Assembly (NCBI GenBank): GCA_948468325.1
Contig: CAOKHR010000191.1
Coordinates: 1 to 5,152, forward strand
Length of the DNA: 5,152 nucleotides
Source: an uncultured Lachnospiraceae bacterium
GTDB lineage: Bacteria; Bacillota; Clostridia; Lachnospirales; Lachnospiraceae
Reading direction: 5' to 3'
Shown here in pieces: positions 1-5,152 of this stretch. A program made the translations under genes and the position numbers. Positions within the stretch are counted from its first letter, which is position 1. Each line of letters opens with the position of its first letter. The notes under the pieces are model-generated. The model was not told the origin of the DNA and did not search any database. It saw nothing but the letters and a program-made list of their open reading frames with translations.

Positions 1-1
1 A

Positions 2-1345
2 GTAAGTTATAGCTGGGAATATAAAGATGCAAACGGAGAATGGCAGACGCTGCAGGATGGTGAAAACTTGCCGGAAACAGTTACAGCCGCTGACATAAAA
101 TGCAAAGCAACACGCAGCTGCCAGACAGCAGGGTGCGGCCATCCAGAAGAAGACGAAGCTGTCATTACAGACGAAGTAACAATCCAGGCGACCTGTACAG
201 GTAAAGGAGAAAAAACATATACGGCGGCATTCAGCAAATTTGGAGAAACACAGACAAAAAAGGCGGAAATTTTTGCAGCGGGTCACAGTTATGAAATTCC
301 AACATGGAACTGGATTCCAGACGGCAATGGCTATAAAGCGGAGGCAGTTTTTACATGCAGTGCGTGCGACGAGCAGACAGATGGTCATACATTAACATTA
401 CAGGGCAATGATATAACTGTGGAAGAAAAAATTACAGAACAATCTACTTGTATAAAGCAGGGGACAAAAACTTATACAGCAAATGTAACATTTCAGGAAC
501 AGAAATATGAAGATACCGAAGGAATTACAGTATCACTTTCTCTGGCAGGCCACGACACCCAGAAAATGTCAGACGCAAAACCGGCATCATGTACCGCGGA
601 CGGAACGATGGAATATTATTACTGCAAAACATGTAAGAAACACTTTTCAGATAAGGCCGGAGTGAATGAAATTGCACAGGGAAGCTGGATCATAAAAGCA
701 AAAGACCACCAGATAACAGACCATTTGAATCCGTCAACAAATACAAAAGACGGCAGTCTGGTACGCAGTTGTGATGTCTGCGGATATGTTCAGGAAACAT
801 TTCCGATTCCGAAAAAGAAGATGAAAATAGAAATAGGCGAGAAACTGTCAAGCCAATTCGAGAATGCAGAAGATGCCTCAAAATGTAATTTTTCTTTAAA
901 AAATAAGAAAGATAAGAAGTATTTTTCAGTAGACAGCAAAACAGGCAAAATAACCGTAAAAGAGAAAAATTACTCAAAAATCAGCAAGAAAGCTATTACG
1001 GTGAACTTAAAAAATGGCGTGGTAAGCTATCCGGTAAAAGTAACGACTCAGATTCCGGCTCCGAATGTAAAATCAAAGCATATTGTGCCAAAAAAGGAAG
1101 GGGATTATTATCGTTTTACTTTTAAATATAAAATCAAAAAAGCTGATAAAGTAGAAGTTCGCTGTAACCTTAAAGGTATAAAAAAAGAAGTTTTTGACAG
1201 ATATTTATCGAATCCAATATGTACCTCAGATTCCTATATCTATCTTAAGGTAGGAAAAATGAAAAAAGTTACATTTACCATTACCGCATATTATGGGAAA
1301 AATGTATCAAAAACAGCAAAAGTACCAGTGAAAATACCAAAATAA
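2..1345 (+). CDS. Secreted modular Cys-rich surface protein, C-terminal part (5' end outside window)
   Basis: The frame is open from base 2 to the TAA at 1343-1345, giving 447 visible residues; the true start lies upstream. The protein is modular. Residues about 3-96 and 99-184 are two degenerate copies of one unit: a W/Y-rich segment (YSWEYKDANG; PTWNWIPDGNGY), a Cys cluster, then a TC..xGxKTYTA segment ending in AGH. Residues 191-237 form a related module with C197 and a CKTC pair (208-211), and 240-271 form a shorter one with CDVC (257-260). Residues about 274-447 are lysine-rich and beta-strand-like, resembling bacterial Ig-like domains. No LPXTG motif, terminal membrane helix or catalytic motif is visible. 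Such modules are known from large clostridial exported proteins, so an extracellular adhesive or structural role is inferred; the signal peptide would be outside the window. It is probably cotranscribed with the kinase gene 24 bases downstream. Coding is certain, function is not. Confidence 0.85.
   Translation, partial: VSYSWEYKDANGEWQTLQDGENLPETVTAADIKCKATRSCQTAGCGHPEEDEAVITDEVTIQATCTGKGEKTYTAAFSKFGETQTKKAEIFAAGHSYEIPTWNWIPDGNGYKAEAVFTCSACDEQTDGHTLTLQGNDITVEEKITEQSTCIKQGTKTYTANVTFQEQKYEDTEGITVSLSLAGHDTQKMSDAKPASCTADGTMEYYYCKTCKKHFSDKAGVNEIAQGSWIIKAKDHQITDHLNPSTNTKDGSLVRSCDVCGYVQETFPIPKKKMKIEIGEKLSSQFENAEDASKCNFSLKNKKDKKYFSVDSKTGKITVKEKNYSKISKKAITVNLKNGVVSYPVKVTTQIPAPNVKSKHIVPKKEGDYYRFTFKYKIKKADKVEVRCNLKGIKKEVFDRYLSNPICTSDSYIYLKVGKMKKVTFTITAYYGKNVSKTAKVPVKIPK
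8..814 (+). repeat. Degenerate protein-level modules in the first gene
   Basis: Unit 1 covers about 8-289 and unit 2 about 296-553. They align by eye through a Trp-containing start, a Cys pair (SCQTAGC against TCSAC), an acidic spacer, an (A/S)TC..xG(E/T)KTYTA core and a closing AGH. A third, shorter relative at 572-712 reads SCTADGTMEYYYCKTC, and a fourth at 719-814 ends with SCDVCGY. The similarity is in protein, not DNA, which points to old duplications rather than recent slippage. Confidence 0.6.
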
Positions 1346-1350
1346 ATTAC

Positions 1351-1357
1351 AGGAAGG
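1351..1357 (+). promoter_or_regulatory. Ribosome binding site of the kinase gene
   Basis: AGGAAGG is a good anti-16S match, but it lies 12 bases before the ATG at 1370, slightly longer than the usual 5-9. No closer in-frame start exists. The next in-frame ATG (codon 5) would remove C4, the first zinc-ribbon cysteine, so 1370 is preferred. Confidence 0.65.
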
Positions 1358-1369
1358 AAAATAATTGAT

Positions 1370-3640
1370 ATGAAATTATGCATGGGCTGTATGAACCAGA
1401 TGGAAGATCATCTTTCTGTCTGCCCTCATTGCGGATTTAACGAACATACGCTGCGTCAGGAATCTTACTACTTAGATCCCGGAACAGTTGTAGGCGGCAA
1501 ATATATTGTCGGACGCGTATTAAATTACGGCGGGCACACAGTTTCCTATCTGGGCATGGATGCAGAAAAAAACCGGAAAGTTATTGTAAAAGAATATCTT
1601 CCAAGCGATTTTTCTACCAGGTCAGAAGGAGAAAAAGACGTAACAATATATTCCGGCGATGGTCAGGTGCAGTTTGAACAGGGACTGACAAATTTCTTAA
1701 ACGAAATGAATCATATTCAGTCTTTAAAAGAAGCTCCCGGAATTGCAAAAGTTTATGACTGTCTGGCGGAAAACGAAACGGGATATGTAGTTTCTGAATA
1801 TGTCGAAGGCAAAACATTAAAGGAAATTTTAGAATCAGGAAAAAAATACAGCGTAGAAGAAACAGTAAAATTTATCAAAAAAATCCTGACAGGCCTTTCC
1901 AAAGTACATAAAGAAGACGTTGTGCATTGTGATATTTCTCCGGAAACAATTATGGTTACCGCGTCGGGGGATATTAAGCTGATGGATTTTGGGTCAACGC
2001 GCTATGTCACTACGGCAAATTCCAAGAGTCTTTCTATTATTTTAAAAAGAGGCTATGCGCCGGAAGAACAGTACCGAAGCAAAGGAAAGCGCGGGCCATG
2101 GACAGATGTATATGCCGTAGGCGCCGTTATGTACCGGATGATTACCGGTAAAGTTCCGCAGGAATCGGTAGAGCGAACGCTGGCAGATGATTTGAAAGAA
2201 CCGTCAAAAATGGGCGTTTCCATACCCAAAAATATTGAAAATGCATTGATGAATGCACTGAATGTGTATCAGGATGACAGGACGCAGACCGCTGACGTAT
2301 TTCTGAAAGAATTAAGCAGCGATAACGTAAAGCGCATCAAAGTAAAGCAGAGAAAAAATAAAACCGGAAAATTCCCCGTCTGGGCAAAAGTTCTGGTGGC
2401 AGGCCTTGCCTGTGTCGTGATAGCAGGAGGCGTGTATGTTATTCACAGAATTTCTGGGCAAAGCTCCGATGCTCTTGGCAGCAAAGCGATTGTTATGCAG
2501 GATTTCAGGAACAAGACAGAGGAAGACGTCAGAGAATATGTTGAGAATCTGAATAAAGAACATTCCGGATGGGATATTCAGATTGACGCGCAGGATTTTA
2601 TATTTGATTTGAATAAAGAAAATGGATCCATTTATTCACAGTCCGTCGCACCGGGAACTGTTTTGTACGATCCGGATAAAGACGTTCAGGAGATGTCGGC
2701 AGAGGGAGGGATTTCGTGTGACAGCGAAGGAAATGTCAGCGGCACGATTTCCCTGACACTCTACAGCCGGGAAAAAATGCATTACAGCGAGATTCAGGAA
2801 ATGAATGCCTATGCGCTGGCGCAGAAATTAAATATCAGTACGTCGGATAAAAATTGTTTTATTGAAGAAGAAAAAGAAGGCAGCAACTATTTTGATCTTG
2901 CCTCAATGGAAGTGGCCGGAACGGTGATTTCTGCAGAAGAAATAAACAGAGAAGAAAATGGCAGTCAGGTAATTGCGTACAGTCCGGATATTAAAATCCA
3001 TTATTATGCTTCCGATTTCTTTTACTGGAAAAAACTGCCGGATTTTGCCGGAGAGTGGGAGAGCATCAGCGCTGTGCCGGAACAGCCGGTATATAAATAT
3101 GCAGATGAAAATGTAAAAAGTGAAACGGGAAGCAAATCACTGGAAAGCAGCAATCTGGTGGACAATAGTTATTTTGCCCTGAAATCAGACGGACATTATA
3201 CGGGAGAGATTGTCGGACAGAACATCGAACCCGGTACAGAATATGATGAAAGCAGGCCGCTTGGGGAAGATCCTCTGTTAATACAGGTGATTGGAGGCGT
3301 TTTTGACTACCAGGGAAAAACAGCACAGCAGTTTGTAGAAGAAATCGGACGGTATGGATTCCAGCTGCATGGTGAAAGTACAAGTTCTGGCAAAACAGGA
3401 CAGCTTAGCTGGAGTATTGAAAGTGTACGGGTGTATGCTTTGGGGGATGAAGGAGGAACAGCATTACCTTATTTCAAAGCACAGGATGGCAGTGGAGATG
3501 TATTTTTTGATATTACGGTAAAAGAACCTCCAAAGCCAAAAGAAACACAAAAGCCAAAGTCAGATTCAACACCGAAACCGACTCCGGAACCAACTCCGGA
3601 ACCAGCAGTGCCAAAAAGTGAAGACCGTAGGGGTAATTAA
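1370..3640 (+). CDS. Zinc-ribbon transmembrane Ser/Thr kinase-like protein with PASTA-like exterior
   Basis: This complete 756-residue protein is predicted to sit in the membrane with its N-terminus inside. Residues 4-21 form a short zinc ribbon (CMGC, CPHC). Residues about 45-314 form a kinase-like domain with candidate ATP lysine K74 (VIVKEY), helix-C glutamate E112, HCD at 186-188, DFG at 206-208, GYAPEEQY around 230 and WTDVYAVG around 244. A basic stretch (321-334) precedes one transmembrane helix (about 337-358). The outside part (about 359-756) contains PASTA-like segments (373-464, 644-720) and a TPKPTPEPTPEP tail, with no sortase motif. PASTA kinases sense peptidoglycan fragments, so wall sensing is inferred. 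The active site is odd: the glycine loop reads NYGGHT, HRD is HCD, and the usual catalytic-loop Asn is T193, so activity may be weak or absent. It lies between two secreted-protein genes, 24 and 36 bases away, probably in one operon. The family call is firm; enzymatic activity is uncertain. Confidence 0.93.
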   Translation: MKLCMGCMNQMEDHLSVCPHCGFNEHTLRQESYYLDPGTVVGGKYIVGRVLNYGGHTVSYLGMDAEKNRKVIVKEYLPSDFSTRSEGEKDVTIYSGDGQVQFEQGLTNFLNEMNHIQSLKEAPGIAKVYDCLAENETGYVVSEYVEGKTLKEILESGKKYSVEETVKFIKKILTGLSKVHKEDVVHCDISPETIMVTASGDIKLMDFGSTRYVTTANSKSLSIILKRGYAPEEQYRSKGKRGPWTDVYAVGAVMYRMITGKVPQESVERTLADDLKEPSKMGVSIPKNIENALMNALNVYQDDRTQTADVFLKELSSDNVKRIKVKQRKNKTGKFPVWAKVLVAGLACVVIAGGVYVIHRISGQSSDALGSKAIVMQDFRNKTEEDVREYVENLNKEHSGWDIQIDAQDFIFDLNKENGSIYSQSVAPGTVLYDPDKDVQEMSAEGGISCDSEGNVSGTISLTLYSREKMHYSEIQEMNAYALAQKLNISTSDKNCFIEEEKEGSNYFDLASMEVAGTVISAEEINREENGSQVIAYSPDIKIHYYASDFFYWKKLPDFAGEWESISAVPEQPVYKYADENVKSETGSKSLESSNLVDNSYFALKSDGHYTGEIVGQNIEPGTEYDESRPLGEDPLLIQVIGGVFDYQGKTAQQFVEEIGRYGFQLHGESTSSGKTGQLSWSIESVRVYALGDEGGTALPYFKAQDGSGDVFFDITVKEPPKPKETQKPKSDSTPKPTPEPTPEPAVPKSEDRRGN
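1379..1432 (+). other. N-terminal zinc ribbon of the kinase
   Basis: Four cysteines (C4, C7, C18, C21) form two CxxC knuckles only ten residues apart, which probably bind one zinc ion. Many clostridial kinases of this class have such a ribbon directly before the kinase domain on the cytoplasmic side. Its function is unknown; dimerisation or partner docking is plausible. Confidence 0.75.
1502..2311 (+). other. Protein kinase domain with eroded active-site motifs
   Basis: Retained residues are K74, E112, D188, D206 with DFG, the APE motif (230-232) and D246 of WTDVYAVG. Changed residues, compared with the clostridial family pattern recalled as GxGGFG and HRDISPDN, are N52 for the first loop glycine, T57 for the last loop glycine, C187 for the HRD arginine and T193 for the metal-binding asparagine. 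The activation segment (209-226) is rich in Ser and Thr. The domain is either a divergent non-RD kinase or a pseudokinase. Confidence 0.88.
2375..2443 (+). other. Single transmembrane helix of the kinase
   Basis: Residues about 336-358 are strongly hydrophobic (core VLVAGLACVVIAGGVYVI). The basic stretch KRIKVKQRKNKTGK just before them fits the positive-inside rule, placing the kinase domain in the cytoplasm and residues after about 359 outside. Confidence 0.92.
2486..2761 (+). other. First PASTA-like extracellular segment
   Basis: Residues 373-464 follow the PASTA pattern: V-x-DF-x-NKTEEDVREYVENLN for the opening strand and helix, then IYSQSVAPGTVL for the Q-P-x-G-T turn, ending in a beta strand (TISLTLYS). 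A 20-residue acidic insert after PGT makes it longer than a standard PASTA domain (about 65 residues). The assignment is by eye only. Confidence 0.6.
3299..3529 (+). other. Second, more divergent PASTA-like segment
   Basis: Residues 644-720 begin VFDYQGKTAQQFVEEIGRYGF, which matches the opening of a PASTA domain (V-x-D-x-x-GKT-x-x-x-A, then a helix and GF), and end in a strand (VFFDITVKEP). The middle lacks a clear P-x-G-T turn. Residues 465-643 between the two segments are not assignable, though LPDFAGEW near 556 may start another divergent copy. Confidence 0.4.
3569..3604 (+). repeat. 12-base tandem repeat encoding a TPxP tail
   Basis: The unit ACTCCGGAACCA occurs twice in perfect tandem (3581-3592 and 3593-3604), preceded by a degenerate copy ACACCGAAACCG (3569-3580). 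It encodes TPKPTPEPTPEP near the C-terminus of the kinase. Such Pro-rich stretches often span or associate with the wall; here only 14 residues follow before the stop, with no anchor signal. Confidence 0.85.
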
Positions 3641-3663
3641 CAGAATTATAAGAATAAAAAAAG

Positions 3664-3670
3664 AAGGGGG
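3664..3670 (+). promoter_or_regulatory. Ribosome binding site of the third gene
   Basis: AAGGGGG lies 6 bases before the ATG at 3677, a near-ideal spacing. It supports this start, as does the signal peptide that begins right there. Confidence 0.75.
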
Positions 3671-3676
3671 AAATAT

Positions 3677-5152
3677 ATGTGTAAACAATTAAAATTGAAA
3701 AAGTTATTTGTATTTTTGGTAACGTTTGTTATGCTCCTTTCCACTGTCTGTATAAATACACAGACAGTGGAAGCTGCGGGGAAAGCGAAAAAAATATCTC
3801 TTAAAACAAATGCCGGAAGCGTAAGTATCGGCGGCACAACGAAAATTAAAGTGAAAAATGCAAAAGGAGCAAAAATTACATACAAGTCAAATAAAAAATC
3901 TGTTGCAAAAGTAAACAAAAAAGGAAAAGTGACTGGCGTAAAAGCAGGTACAGCTAAAATAACTGTGAAAGTCAAAAAAGGGAGCACCAGCAAAAAGTTT
4001 ACTTATAAAGTAGCTGTGAATAAGCCCACGTTTTTATTTAGTAAAACTTCAGTCGGAGTCGGAAGAAGTACAACGCTGACTATAAGAAATATGCCAACAA
4101 AAGCTAAATATAAATGGTCGTCAAGCAACAGCAATGTGGCAGCTGTCAGCAATGGAACAGTAACAGGAAAAAGTGTCGGAACAGCAGTGATTAAAGCTAA
4201 AGTTACTGTAAAAAAGAAGGTCTCTTACACATTATCATGCAGTGTCAGCGTAACTGCTGTTCCAAAGAAAACCTATACAGTAAAATTTAACAGTAACGGC
4301 GGGAGCAGCGTGCCGTCCCAGATTGTAGAATCGGGGCAGAAAGTAAGCAAACCGGCAGATCCGATAAGGACAGGCTATACATTCGTTGGATGGTATACTA
4401 ATTCCAGACTTACGTCTGCTTATAATTTTAATACTGCTGTTACCAGAAATCTGACGCTGTATGCAAAATGGACGGTAGAGATACCGAGCGAATTTACAGT
4501 CAAATTTGAAACGAATGGCGGAAATGTTATTGCAGATCAAATCGTAAAAAGAGGAGGCACAGTAGTAAGGCCTGCAGATCCTGTCCGGGACGGGTACGTG
4601 TTTGAAGGATGGTATGCTGATGACCAGTTTAATCAGTTTTATAATTTTAGCGCGACTGTATCAAAAAATATCACTTTATATGCGAGATGGGCGGATATGT
4701 CAAAGCATTCTGTTACATTTGTATTGAATGACGGAAGCATGGGCGCATATGAAATGCAGGTAGTAGAAAATGAAGAAAAAGCGGTCAGGCCCCAAAAAGA
4801 TCCTTCCAGGGAGAATTACCGGTTTACAGGATGGTATACGGATGAAACTGCAGTAGATGAATATAATTTTTCATCGGAAGTCACGGGAGATCTGACGCTG
4901 TATGCCGGATGGGGTTCACCGGATGAGAACAGCGAAGGTGTATATAATGCCACATCAGGCGGAGAAACAATTTATTCAGTTACAAATGTAAAAGTAAATG
5001 AAGATGTAGTGCAGGCTACAGTAAACGCCGATTCTTCCAGTGTACTTGTCATCAGTTTTTTAAACAAAGAAGGATTCTTTGATAAAGAAGATTGGAGTGT
5101 CGAGAATGCAAGCGTATATGATACAGTTTCTGTCCGGACACCGGAATATTGC
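3677..5152 (+). CDS. Secreted Big_2 / Flg_new repeat surface protein, N-terminal part (3' end outside window)
   Basis: The frame is open from ATG 3677 to the window end, giving 492 residues. A signal peptide is clear: MCKQLKLKK, a hydrophobic core (residues 10-25), and likely cleavage after VEA at 33. Residues about 39-115 and 116-195 are two lysine-rich bacterial Ig-like (Big_2) domains, with the signatures SNKKSVAKVNKKGKVTGVKAG and SSNSNVAAVSNGTVTGKSVG. Three Listeria-Bacteroides (Flg_new) repeats follow at 199-265, 272-338 and 343-412, each with a GY/NY-x-F-x-GWY core and ending LYAxW. Residues 413-492 start a further beta-rich segment (IYSVTNVKVNEDVVQATVNA) that I cannot name. These domains occur in adhesins and other surface proteins of Gram-positive bacteria, so an adhesive or wall-associated role is inferred. 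No catalytic motif or anchor is visible, though anchors usually lie at the missing C-terminus. It is probably the third gene of the operon, 36 bases after the kinase. Confidence 0.9.
   Translation, partial: MCKQLKLKKLFVFLVTFVMLLSTVCINTQTVEAAGKAKKISLKTNAGSVSIGGTTKIKVKNAKGAKITYKSNKKSVAKVNKKGKVTGVKAGTAKITVKVKKGSTSKKFTYKVAVNKPTFLFSKTSVGVGRSTTLTIRNMPTKAKYKWSSSNSNVAAVSNGTVTGKSVGTAVIKAKVTVKKKVSYTLSCSVSVTAVPKKTYTVKFNSNGGSSVPSQIVESGQKVSKPADPIRTGYTFVGWYTNSRLTSAYNFNTAVTRNLTLYAKWTVEIPSEFTVKFETNGGNVIADQIVKRGGTVVRPADPVRDGYVFEGWYADDQFNQFYNFSATVSKNITLYARWADMSKHSVTFVLNDGSMGAYEMQVVENEEKAVRPQKDPSRENYRFTGWYTDETAVDEYNFSSEVTGDLTLYAGWGSPDENSEGVYNATSGGETIYSVTNVKVNEDVVQATVNADSSSVLVISFLNKEGFFDKEDWSVENASVYDTVSVRTPEYC
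3739..3772 (+). repeat. Perfect 13-bp inverted repeat (hairpin) in the signal-peptide region
   Basis: TTCCACTGTCTGT (3739-3751) is followed after 8 bases (ATAAATAC) by its exact reverse complement ACAGACAGTGGAA (3760-3772). A T/G wobble pair (3738/3773) could extend the stem. It lies 62 bases inside the third gene and encodes STVCINTQTVEA at the end of the signal peptide. Neither flank has a T-run on its sense strand, so it is not a normal intrinsic terminator. In mRNA it would form a strong hairpin with possible effects on translation speed, stability or processing. Confidence 0.85.
4271..4912 (+). repeat. Three tandem Flg_new (Listeria-Bacteroides) repeats
   Basis: The copies span 4271-4471 (67 residues), 4490-4690 (67 residues) and 4703-4912 (70 residues), with linkers of 6 and 4 residues. 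Copies 1 and 2 are close (TVKFxxNGG, P-A-D-P, GYxFxGWY, YNF, LYAxW). Copy 3 is diverged: the NGG turn reads NDGS and GY reads NY. At DNA level GGATGGTAT recurs in all three, and CTGACGCTGTATGC is shared exactly by copies 1 and 3 (4451-4464, 4892-4905). Confidence 0.9.

Noticed and set aside
68..70. TTG as the start of the first gene
   Set aside because: The same frame is open back to base 2, and the upstream codons (YSWEYKDANGEW) match the later module start PTWNWIPDGNGY. The gene therefore continues upstream and TTG is an internal Leu.
690..977. Minus-strand open frame of 95 residues
   Set aside because: It lies entirely opposite the first gene, has no recognisable domain, and its composition is that of a reversed lysine-rich coding region. 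The other minus-strand frames (7-237, 1614-1817, 2312-2563, 3066-3383, 4235-4540) were rejected on the same grounds.
3641..3676. Promoter for the third gene
   Set aside because: A TATAAG at 3647-3652 resembles a -10 box, but no -35-like hexamer sits about 17 bases upstream and the gap is too short to place a convincing start site.
3740..3751. Lipoprotein cleavage site at C25 of the third gene's product
   Set aside because: The residues before the Cys are S-T-V, which do not fit the [LVI]-[ASTVI]-[GAS]-C lipobox. VEA|A at 33 is a better signal peptidase I site.
3739..3772. Intrinsic terminator
   Set aside because: The stem is strong, but no T-run follows on either strand and it sits inside an open frame that continues for at least 1380 bases.
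3646..3993. Minus-strand open frame of 115 residues, very hydrophobic
   Set aside because: It is antisense to the lysine- and valine-rich Big_2 region. AAA codons read backwards give Phe, which explains the hydrophobicity, and the true gene has a good RBS and signal peptide.

Overview
The window holds three co-directional genes on the + strand, and the two outer ones run off the window edges. The organism is most likely a low-to-moderate-GC Gram-positive anaerobe of the Clostridia, with a gut Lachnospiraceae-like species the best guess. This rests on purine-rich Shine-Dalgarno sites, an A-rich coding strand, Big_2 and Listeria-Bacteroides (Flg_new) surface repeats, a zinc-ribbon transmembrane Ser/Thr kinase with a PASTA-like exterior, and secreted modules built around CxxC motifs. 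It is inferred from sequence character, not from a database match.

Layout: (1) 2-1345 is the C-terminal 447 residues of a secreted, modular, cysteine-rich surface protein. It has two degenerate copies of a two-part module, then two CxxC modules and a lysine-rich beta/Ig-like C-terminus. (2) After a 24-base gap, 1370-3640 encodes a complete 756-residue type II membrane protein: N-terminal zinc ribbon, Ser/Thr kinase-like domain, one transmembrane helix, a long extracellular region with PASTA-like segments, and a Pro/Thr/Glu tail. Its kinase motifs are unusually eroded: the glycine loop is broken, HRD reads HCD, and the catalytic-loop Asn is Thr. (3) After a 36-base gap, 3677-5152 encodes the first 492 residues of another secreted protein: signal peptide, two lysine-rich Big_2-like domains, three Flg_new repeats, and the start of a further domain.

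The short gaps, lack of terminators and shared direction suggest one transcript whose promoter lies upstream of the window. The gene order suggests that a surface-sensing kinase or pseudokinase is made together with two cell-surface proteins. They may be its ligands, its partners or its regulated output, but the sequence does not say which. The most notable observations are the divergent kinase active site, a 13-bp perfect inverted repeat inside the signal-peptide region of the third gene, and about 185 consecutive residues without any Asp or Glu in that gene's product. I found no RNA genes, CRISPR arrays, insertion sequences or origins, and no gene-free stretch longer than 36 bases.
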